Below, piece after piece: positions 33,352 through 39,403 of a stretch of 39,403 nt of DNA; within the stretch, counting starts at the first letter, position 1; each line of letters opens with the position of its first letter. Both the position numbers and the translations under genes were made by a program. Under the pieces are notes generated by a model. It saw nothing but the letters and a program-made list of their open reading frames with translations. It did no database searches and was not told the DNA's origin. Source of the DNA: Thermoguttaceae bacterium (lineage in GTDB: Bacteria > Planctomycetota > Planctomycetia > Pirellulales > Thermoguttaceae); NCBI GenBank assembly GCA_017550965.1, contig JAFZNK010000066.1:1-39403 (forward strand), given 5' to 3'.

Positions 33352-35208
33352 ATGTATAAGTTACTGTTGATCTGGCGCTACTTGTTGACGCGGCGTATTG
33401 CGTGGGTAAGCGTCGTGAGCGTTACGCTTGGCGTGGCGACGATGATCGTCGTCAACGCGGTAATGCTCGGTTTCAGTCGCGAAATGGAGAATCGAATACA
33501 CGGAGCGTTGTCCGACGTTACGATTAGTTCGCGTTCCAGTTTGCGCGGTTTCGACGACGTCGCTTCCCGACTTCGAGACGTTGAAAAAATAGCCGGCGAT
33601 CTTATTGAGGCGACGACTCCGACAGTAGCGACTCCCGGTCTTTTAAGCTACGATTTTGGCGGCGGCGAGGTGATCACCCGTCAAGTTCAAATCGTTGGAA
33701 TCGACGCGGAAACAAATGAAAAAGTAACGTCTATCGCTCAGTATCTCCAGCATCCCGAGAATCGCAAGCGCCTTTCTTTTAATCTTTACGAGGACGGATA
33801 CGACGTCCAGAATCCTGTGTTTGGAACCGACGGCACGGTTCGTCCTCGTCTTGCCGACGGAGGGTGGAAGAAGCGCCGCGCCGACGCGGAATACGCTCGT
33901 TATCGCTGGCAGGAACAGATGCGTCAGCGCGAAATGTTCGAGAAGTCACAGAAGCCAAGTTCCGCTCCAACTGCCGACGACGTCGTCGATTACTCTTCGT
34001 CTAACGCCGTCGATTCTTCCGACGGCGACGAAGACGAGGACCCATACGCCGCCGCGCTGGCCAATATGCCCAGCGTTCCGGTCGCCGACGAGGAAGAGGA
34101 AAACGACGTCGCTTCCGACTCCCCCGGCGCTTTGGAAAATTCAGACGTTCTTTCTGTTTTGGACGAAAACCGGAACGAAGCGTCCGATTCGTCAGACGAG
34201 GTTGCTCAAAACGACGATCCGACAGGCGTCGGCGCGAACCCCGTTAAATTAGTCGGCACGCCTTTTGACGGGCTCGCCCAGTTTGAAACGGAAAAAGACC
34301 CCGCCACGACTCAGGAAACCGGCGTCATTATCGGCGTAGGACTTGTCTCCGGCATGCGTCGTAAGCATTTGAATCCGGAGACGGGCAGAGAGGAGATGCG
34401 CGAATCCCTTTCACGCGCGCCCGGCGACGACATAACGCTCTCTTTTCTGGCTGTCGGAACCGCCGAGAATTCAATGCCGTCGATTGTTTACGATCGTTTT
34501 ACAATCGTCGATCTCTACGAATGTCGCATGGCGGAGTACGACGATTCTTTTGTCTTTGTTCCAATTGACAAATTGCAGGAATTGCGACGCATGATCGCCG
34601 ACGACGGCACGAGGATGGCGACGCAAATTCTTATCAAGGCGAAACCTGGCGTTAAAATCGAAGAGCTTCGCGACCGACTCAGAGACAGCGAAGAGTTTCC
34701 CGAACAGCTGTACGATATTGAGACGTGGAAAGATCAACAGGCGACGACGCTCGCCGCCGTGGCGACGGAATTGTCGATTCTTAACGTGTTGCTTTTCTTA
34801 ACGATCGCTGTGGCTGGGTTTGGAATTTTAGCGATTTTCTTTATGATCGTCGTCGAAAAAACCCGCGACGTCGGCATTTTAAAATCGTTAGGGGCAAGCG
34901 GCTCCGGAATTATGCAAATATTCCTTTTCTACGGGCTAACCCTTGGCGTCATTGGCGCCGGACTGGGAACGTCGCTGGGTTTTTGGTTTGTCGCCAATAT
35001 TCAAAAGGTCGCCGACTTTCTTTCCCGAGTCATGGGGCATGAAGTTTTCGATCCGACAATCTATATGTTTCACCAGGTGCCCGCGATTGTCGAACCTGCG
35101 ACCGTTGTTTGGATTGTCGTCGGGTCGTTGTTTATCGCCGTCGCGTCGAGCGTATGTCCCGCGTTGCGTGCAGCGAGACTAAAGCCTGTCGACGCGTTGC
35201 GCGTTTAA
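33352..35208 (+). CDS. LolC/LolE-type ABC transporter permease
   Basis: A 618-residue inner membrane protein of the FtsX/MacB permease superfamily, best matched to LolC/LolE, which extract lipoproteins from the inner membrane for delivery to the outer membrane. The N-terminal helix (about 17-40) carries the LolC-like start LLIWRYLLTRRIAWVSVVSV. A periplasmic domain fills 45-470. Three C-terminal helices follow (about 475-500, 522-550, 585-606), including VEKTRDVGILKSLGASGSGI, the FtsX-type coupling segment. A disordered acidic block (about 200-295, mostly Asp, Glu, Ser, Ala) interrupts the periplasmic domain. The gene begins with GCAGGGAAG as ribosome binding site, and is followed after 94 bases by its ATPase. 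One permease gene would form a homodimer. Confidence 0.85.
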   Translation: MYKLLLIWRYLLTRRIAWVSVVSVTLGVATMIVVNAVMLGFSREMENRIHGALSDVTISSRSSLRGFDDVASRLRDVEKIAGDLIEATTPTVATPGLLSYDFGGGEVITRQVQIVGIDAETNEKVTSIAQYLQHPENRKRLSFNLYEDGYDVQNPVFGTDGTVRPRLADGGWKKRRADAEYARYRWQEQMRQREMFEKSQKPSSAPTADDVVDYSSSNAVDSSDGDEDEDPYAAALANMPSVPVADEEEENDVASDSPGALENSDVLSVLDENRNEASDSSDEVAQNDDPTGVGANPVKLVGTPFDGLAQFETEKDPATTQETGVIIGVGLVSGMRRKHLNPETGREEMRESLSRAPGDDITLSFLAVGTAENSMPSIVYDRFTIVDLYECRMAEYDDSFVFVPIDKLQELRRMIADDGTRMATQILIKAKPGVKIEELRDRLRDSEEFPEQLYDIETWKDQQATTLAAVATELSILNVLLFLTIAVAGFGILAIFFMIVVEKTRDVGILKSLGASGSGIMQIFLFYGLTLGVIGAGLGTSLGFWFVANIQKVADFLSRVMGHEVFDPTIYMFHQVPAIVEPATVVWIVVGSLFIAVASSVCPALRAARLKPVDALRV

Positions 35209-35302
35209 CGTCAGGCGTTTAGACAATCGTTTATGGTCAGTTTTTAAGGCGAGATCGCCTTCATATCGATAGGCGCGCTAGTAAATGAAGAAGGAAAATT
35301 CG

Positions 35303-36439
35303 ATGGGTAGAGATTCCGACGAGACGAGAAACAGCGACGCGCAAATTCTTGCGACGCTTCGTCGACGTCCTTCCGCGTCGCCGACGCCGGCAAGTTCGAC
35401 GGAGCAGGGGTCTCGAGCTACCGCAGACGATCGCGCCAAAGTTTTGAAACGACTTGTGTCATCGAACGCCCCCAAAGAACCGATGAGCGCGTTGAGTTCG
35501 ACGTTACGCGACCTTCGGGACGAGCTAAATTCGAACGTCGTTGCAACCGGGTCGTCCGACGCGTCGGTCGATTTAATCGAAGCGGAACTTGAATCAAGCG
35601 CGCCAAAGACGACGTCAAAATCCCGAGTTTTCTTCGATTCCTCGTCGGAGGAACGTCAAGTTGACGATCCGATAATTCCTCCCGCCGTTTTGTCAAAGAA
35701 GCAAGAGACGCCGGAGTCGTTTGACTTCGACAAAAAATCGGACGTTTCCGATTTGGTCGTCGTTTCGGAACTTCGAAAAGGATACGTTAAAGGCAAGAAG
35801 CTTATTCCCGTGCTTCAAGGCGTTAATTTGACGGTGCGCAAAGGCGAATTATTAGCCGTTGTCGGACAAAGCGGGTCGGGAAAGAGCACGCTGCTTCACC
35901 TTATGGGCACGCTGGACGTTCCCGATTCCGGAACGATCCATTTTGACGGACAACGGATCGACAATCTTCCCAGCGCCCAGCGCGACGTTTTGCGGAACCG
36001 TTTTATCGGCATGATTTTCCAGTTTTATCACCTCATTCCCGAGATGACGACGCTGGAAAACGTGTTGGCGCCGCTGATGATTCGCGAATCGATTTTAGGG
36101 TATTATCGCAATCGCTCGGAATACGTCGCACGCGCCAAAGAGCTTCTTGATCTCGTCGGTCTCTCTCATCGATTGCGCCATCGTCCCAACGAACTTTCCG
36201 GCGGCGAGATGCAACGCGCTTCGATCGCTCGCGCGCTTATTACCAATCCCCGCGTTTTACTGGCGGACGAACCGACCGGGAATCTTGACTCGAAAGCGTC
36301 GATCGGCGTGTTGGAACTCTTGCGCGAACTAAATCAGGAGAAGAACCTGACGATCGTCATGGTAACGCATGATATGAGTCAGGCGAAAGACGCCGACCGA
36401 GCGGTTAGAATTGTCGACGGTTGGGTTGTTCCCGAGTAA
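35303..36439 (+). CDS. LolD-type ABC transporter ATPase with N-terminal extension
   Basis: A 378-residue ATPase that would power the preceding permease. The nucleotide-binding domain starts near residue 150 and contains Walker A GQSGSGKST, the Q loop in IFQFYHLIPEMTTLENVLAP, the signature LSGGEMQRASIARAL, Walker B VLLADEPTGNLDS and the switch His in VMVTHD. These are typical of LolD/MacB. Ordinary LolD has about 230 residues; the 150-residue N-terminal extension is Ser/Thr/Ala/Asp-rich and probably disordered, with one amphipathic stretch near ALSSTLRDLRDELNSN. ATG 35303 has AAGGAAAA before it; an ATG six codons earlier lacks such a site. A terminator follows at 36468, so permease and ATPase make a two-gene unit. 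Confidence 0.9.
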   Translation: MGRDSDETRNSDAQILATLRRRPSASPTPASSTEQGSRATADDRAKVLKRLVSSNAPKEPMSALSSTLRDLRDELNSNVVATGSSDASVDLIEAELESSAPKTTSKSRVFFDSSSEERQVDDPIIPPAVLSKKQETPESFDFDKKSDVSDLVVVSELRKGYVKGKKLIPVLQGVNLTVRKGELLAVVGQSGSGKSTLLHLMGTLDVPDSGTIHFDGQRIDNLPSAQRDVLRNRFIGMIFQFYHLIPEMTTLENVLAPLMIRESILGYYRNRSEYVARAKELLDLVGLSHRLRHRPNELSGGEMQRASIARALITNPRVLLADEPTGNLDSKASIGVLELLRELNQEKNLTIVMVTHDMSQAKDADRAVRIVDGWVVPE

Positions 36440-36467
36440 AAGACGTCAAGTTTACGGACGCGTCGTT

Positions 36468-36501
36468 ATGCCGAGGGCTCTTGGGGTCGTCGGCATTTTT
36501 T
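36468..36501 (+). terminator. Intrinsic terminator after the LolD-type gene
   Basis: ATGCCGA (36468-36474) pairs with TCGGCAT (36490-36496) and the right arm continues into six T. It lies 29 bases after the ATPase stop codon. Confidence 0.85.
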
Positions 36502-36555
36502 GTGGACACGAAGACGCTTTGGCGGATTAAAATCCGCGTTTTTTTTAAAAAAAAC

Positions 36556-36584
36556 TTGCTAACTCACAGTTTGCCGGGTAAAAT
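36556..36584 (+). promoter_or_regulatory. Promoter for the aminotransferase gene
   Basis: TTGCTA (36556-36561) and TAAAAT (36579-36584) lie 17 bases apart, directly after the terminator. The expected start near 36591 gives a 120-base leader to the ATG at 36712. I see no leader peptide rich in branched-chain codons in it. Confidence 0.55.
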
Positions 36585-36711
36585 AAAGATGCGTCGGTTT
36601 GCGGGGCTTTTCGACTTATTCCCGCTTTTCGACTGGCTGTATATTACGATTGAACAAGCCCGCTTTTCCTGCGGACCGCGTTTGGTCGACCCAATTGAAA
36701 GGTTTGCTAGA

Positions 36712-37578
36712 ATGTCCATTAAAATTTACATGAACGGTCAATTAGTCGATCGAGAAGACGCGAAGGTTAGCGTCTTTGATCACGGCTTTTTATACGGCGA
36801 CGGAATCTTCGAAGGTATTCGCCTCTATAATGGAAAAGTCTTCCGAGCGAAGAAACACATGGATCGTCTTTGGGATTCTGCGAAAACGCTGGATATCAAG
36901 ATTCCGATCAGCAAAGAAGAAATGCTTGACGCCATCTATAAGACCTGTCAGGCGAACAATTTTTCCGACGCGTATATTCGTTTGATCGTTACCCGCGGCG
37001 AAGGGACTTTGGGGCTTGACGCAAACCTTTGCAAAGATCCGCAAGTCATCGTCATCGCCCAAGCTCTGTCCTTGTACTCCGCCGACTTCTACGAAAAGGG
37101 CATCAAGATCGTTACCGCGAGTACGATTCGTAATCCTTCCGATTCGATCAATCCCCGCGTAAAATCGCTCAACTATCTTAACAACATCATGGCGAAAATC
37201 GAAGCGTATTACGCCGGATGCGAAGAAGCGTTGATGCTTAACCATAAGGGCGACGTTTGCGAATGCACCGGGGACAACATTTTCATCGTCAAAAACGGAA
37301 AGCTTCGCACGCCTCCAATCGACGCCTGTATTCTCGAAGGCGTTACGCGCAACGTCGTGCTTGAGATTTGTAAAGAACTTGGATTGGAAGCGTCTGAGAC
37401 CGCCTTTACGCGTCACGACGTCTACACCGCCGACGAGTGTTTCTTAACGGGAAGCGCCGCGGAACTTATTCCGGTCGTTTGCGTCGACGGACGTGAAATT
37501 GGCGACGGCAAGCCCGGCAAGATTACGCGCACAATTTTGTCGGCGTTTGGCGATTTTGTCAAAAAGGACGACAATTAA
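36712..37578 (+). CDS. ilvE: Branched-chain amino acid aminotransferase (class IV)
   Basis: A 288-residue PLP enzyme of fold type IV that moves amino groups between branched-chain amino acids and 2-oxoglutarate. Lys151 in RVKSLNYLNNIMAK binds PLP, Glu184 lies in CECTGDNIF and the phosphate loop is ILEGVTRNVVL. The N-terminal VSVFDHGFLYGDGIFEGIR is diagnostic of class IV. D-amino-acid transaminase and aminodeoxychorismate lyase share this fold; motif style and length favour IlvE. ATG 36712 has GAAAGG upstream; a longer in-frame reading runs back into the LolD-type gene and is rejected. The next gene follows after 114 bases without a terminator, so aroK may be co-transcribed. Confidence 0.88.
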   Translation: MSIKIYMNGQLVDREDAKVSVFDHGFLYGDGIFEGIRLYNGKVFRAKKHMDRLWDSAKTLDIKIPISKEEMLDAIYKTCQANNFSDAYIRLIVTRGEGTLGLDANLCKDPQVIVIAQALSLYSADFYEKGIKIVTASTIRNPSDSINPRVKSLNYLNNIMAKIEAYYAGCEEALMLNHKGDVCECTGDNIFIVKNGKLRTPPIDACILEGVTRNVVLEICKELGLEASETAFTRHDVYTADECFLTGSAAELIPVVCVDGREIGDGKPGKITRTILSAFGDFVKKDDN

Positions 37579-37692
37579 AGACCTCGCGCAGGACGACGGC
37601 GCGCGGCGTTTCCCAGTTCGCGCGCCGCGAGATAAGCGAACGCGTCCGATTCTTCGCGTTTGCGTGTTTCTACGGAGTAGAACCGTTTCCCC

Positions 37693-38244
37693 ATGAGAGA
37701 AGACGTTCAAAAGACGAAGATCATTTTGATCGGCTATCGCGCGACGGGCAAGTCGACCGTCGCGGCGGCGTTGGCCGAACGCTGGGGGTTCGACTGGGTC
37801 GATCTTGACGTGTGGATTGAGGAAACCGCTCAATCTTCAATCGCCGATATTTTTGCTCGTCGTGGAGAGACGTATTTTCGCGATCTTGAAGAACGCGCGC
37901 TTGTCGACGTTTTGGCTCTTCCTCAACCTCTGGTCGTGGCGACTGGAGGGGGGACGCCGCTACGCGAATCGTCGCGCCGGTTAATGAAAGAACACGGAGT
38001 CGTCGTTTGGCTGACGGCGTCGGTCGATACGATCGCTCGTCGCATGCTTGGCGATCAGACGACTCAGGCTCGCAGACCTTCGCTGACGGGCCGAAAATCT
38101 CCCGTCGACGAGATTGCTCGCGTTTTAGCCGTTCGCGAGCCGATATATCGAGAGATCGCGTCGACGACAATCGACACGGAGGGAAGAACCGTCGACGAAA
38201 TAGTGTTGGAAATTGCCGATTCTGTTCCTGATTTCTTCGTTTAG
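37693..38244 (+). CDS. aroK: Shikimate kinase
   Basis: A 183-residue P-loop kinase that phosphorylates shikimate at the 3-hydroxyl in aromatic amino-acid synthesis. Walker A is GYRATGKST (14-22), the shikimate-binding Asp is in DLDVWIE (37-39), Arg63 is in YFRDLEERAL, the GGG loop is at 85-87 (ATGGGT), the lid Arg is in ARRPSL (128) and the adenine-binding Arg is in REPIYREIA. All are intact. A classic ribosome binding site is not obvious: GGAG is 16 bases upstream. The stop is followed after 15 bases by the next start, indicating an operon with the nucleosidase-like gene. Confidence 0.93.
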   Translation: MREDVQKTKIILIGYRATGKSTVAAALAERWGFDWVDLDVWIEETAQSSIADIFARRGETYFRDLEERALVDVLALPQPLVVATGGGTPLRESSRRLMKEHGVVVWLTASVDTIARRMLGDQTTQARRPSLTGRKSPVDEIARVLAVREPIYREIASTTIDTEGRTVDEIVLEIADSVPDFFV

Positions 38245-38259
38245 TTGGAGTTGTTTGAC

Positions 38260-39345
38260 GTGTCTCCATCTCCATATCTTGCGCGTTACCTGCTCAATTG
38301 GCTTACTACGCAAACCGTTACGCACGCTGAAAAGACGGTTGTCGACGAGGTTAAGCGACGCTTCGAATCGGGAGATCTCGGGGATTACGACGGGGTGTTG
38401 TTCAAAGACGCGTTTCGCTCGCAACGTCCGTCCGGCGATCGAATTAGTTCCGGAGGAGTCGACCTTGGAGTCGTTGGGGCGACAAAGTCTGAGCTTGTAG
38501 GCGTCCTTGACAAAATGGGAACTCCCAAAGTAACCAAAGGAGCTTCGTACAAGTACTATACGGGCGTTTGGAAAGGACGTCGCGTCGCCGTCGTTGAGAC
38601 GGGGACGGGATTTGAACGCGTTAAAAGCGGAACGGAGGCTCTTCTTCAGGCTTTTCGACCCGCCCGTGTAGTTTCCGTTGGATTCGCCAAGGCTCTTGTT
38701 CCTTCTCTTTCCGCAGGCGCGCTTTTTGTCCCCAATCGTTTGCTCAAAGAAGACGGTTCTGTCTTTGATTTGTCGCGCCCTATGTTGAGCGCTCCGCAAG
38801 AGAAAGAGAACGAGGAAGTCGAAACGCTTTCCTCCGACGTAGATTGCGAAACAAAAGACGCGGGTTCCGACGCCATCGATTCTCAAGAGCGCGCGTCAGA
38901 TCCTGCGGATTCCAAACCAAAACCAAAAACTCCTAATTCCTTGACTTATGAGTTTTTACAACGTTTTGCCACCGGCGCGCTGATTAGCGTCGAACGAGAC
39001 GTCGTTAAGAAAGTCGAAAAAAAACAACTGGCGGAAGAATTTGGCGCTTCCGCGCTCGATCAATGCGCCTGGGCCGTCGCGGAAGTATGCGGAGACTCTG
39101 GAACGCCGTTTCTTTCGCTTCGCGTCATATACGATCCGCGCGTCCAGGCGGGGAGTAAAGAAGCGGCTCGCGCCGTCGGCGCCGGCGGTCAAAGCGTCGC
39201 TCGTTCTCTTGGCGCGTTGTGGGGCGCCGTTTCTAAACGTCCCAGCTCGGCGTTAGACGTTTATAAGTTGAAAGAACAGTCTTTAGAAGCCGCCGATAAG
39301 TTGGCTAAAGCCTTGGGAATTATTTTAGCTTCCGTTCCGCGATGA
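38260..39345 (+). CDS. Nucleoside phosphorylase/nucleosidase-like protein
   Basis: A 361-residue protein related to the phosphorylase superfamily that includes MTA/SAH nucleosidase and the hopanoid-associated HpnG. The central sheet is visible as DLGVVGATKSELVGVL (about 68-83), RVAVVETGTGFERVKSG and RVVSVGFAKALVPSLSAGAL. The purine-ribose site in relatives is D-M-E; here it reads LDQCAW, so the ribose-binding Glu is missing, while the later catalytic Asp is retained in SLRVIYD. An N-terminal helical 65 residues and an acidic linker (about 175-230) are extra. It may act on an altered nucleoside or have lost catalysis. GTG 38260 has TTGGAG nine bases upstream. The stop overlaps the next start as ATGA. 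Confidence 0.7.
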   Translation: MSPSPYLARYLLNWLTTQTVTHAEKTVVDEVKRRFESGDLGDYDGVLFKDAFRSQRPSGDRISSGGVDLGVVGATKSELVGVLDKMGTPKVTKGASYKYYTGVWKGRRVAVVETGTGFERVKSGTEALLQAFRPARVVSVGFAKALVPSLSAGALFVPNRLLKEDGSVFDLSRPMLSAPQEKENEEVETLSSDVDCETKDAGSDAIDSQERASDPADSKPKPKTPNSLTYEFLQRFATGALISVERDVVKKVEKKQLAEEFGASALDQCAWAVAEVCGDSGTPFLSLRVIYDPRVQAGSKEAARAVGAGGQSVARSLGALWGAVSKRPSSALDVYKLKEQSLEAADKLAKALGIILASVPR

Positions 39346-39403
39346 AACGCCTATTTCGAAAAAAAGCCGCTTCTGCGATTGCGGAGCCTCGTCAAATTGA
39401 ACC
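39342..39403 (+). CDS. Start of a further gene, cut by the window edge
   Basis: An ATG at 39342 overlaps the previous stop in the sequence ATGA, the usual sign of translational coupling. The visible frame runs open for 20 codons to the end, starting MKRLFRKKAASAIAEPRQIE. The basic N-terminus (K-R-L-F-R-K-K) fits a cytoplasmic or membrane-proximal protein, but the function cannot be inferred. No separate ribosome binding site is evident. Confidence 0.6.
   Translation, partial: MKRLFRKKAASAIAEPRQIE

Noticed and set aside
36421..36711. N-terminal extension of the aminotransferase
   Set aside because: It overlaps the LolD-type gene, its terminator and the promoter at 36556-36584; ATG 36712 starts the conserved fold.

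Overview
The window reads as a chromosomal segment of a bacterium most likely belonging to Planctomycetota. The basis is gene content and style, not a database match: an ECF-type sigma factor next to a membrane-anchored Ser/Thr kinase with a long extracytoplasmic tail, a very long secretin with an alpha-helical N-terminal half, many secreted SGNH esterases, and disordered insertions in housekeeping enzymes. Base composition is moderate, with codons strongly favouring GAC, GTC, CGC and GCG. I cannot place it below phylum. There are no insertion sequences, integrases, phage genes or CRISPR arrays.

Layout. 1-260: two identical tRNA-Asp(GUC) genes and a terminator. 302-3047: a good sigma70-type promoter, rsfS and argS, closed by a terminator. 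3085-8187, all plus strand: five secreted hydrolases in the order A-A'-B-B'-C, two near-identical-length SGNH/GxDLY esterases, two secreted endonuclease/exonuclease/phosphatase-fold enzymes and a third, different SGNH hydrolase. 8223-14578: a prepilin peptidase lacking the cysteine-rich methylase region, a membrane-anchored TPR protein, a secreted FG-GAP/VCBS repeat protein and a sodium:solute symporter, ending at a strong bidirectional terminator.

14722-31379 is entirely minus strand. In transcription order it encodes an ECF-type sigma factor, a large Ser/Thr kinase with TPR-like tail, a 1167-residue secretin, a 1150-residue secreted protein with a degenerate glycosidase-like core, a MoxR ATPase without its usual DUF58 partner, and a 1034-residue secreted fusion of an SGNH esterase to a GH36-type alpha-galactosidase. 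Several intrinsic terminators separate these units, so they are neighbours rather than one operon. A 770-base gap (26439-27210) between secretin and kinase carries a plus-strand intrinsic terminator with no plus-strand gene to serve, which suggests an unannotated small transcript.

31677-39403, plus strand: lysS, a LolC/E-type permease with its LolD-type ATPase, a branched-chain aminotransferase, shikimate kinase, a nucleosidase-like protein, and the first 20 codons of a further gene overlapping it by ATGA.

How it fits together (inference): the secreted esterases, the esterase-galactosidase fusion, the FG-GAP protein and the symporter look like machinery for de-esterifying and cutting an acylated galactose-containing glycan and importing the sugar. 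The prepilin peptidase, secretin and lipoprotein-sorting ABC transporter handle envelope export. The sigma factor and kinase are the obvious local regulators. The remaining genes are housekeeping translation and amino-acid metabolism.
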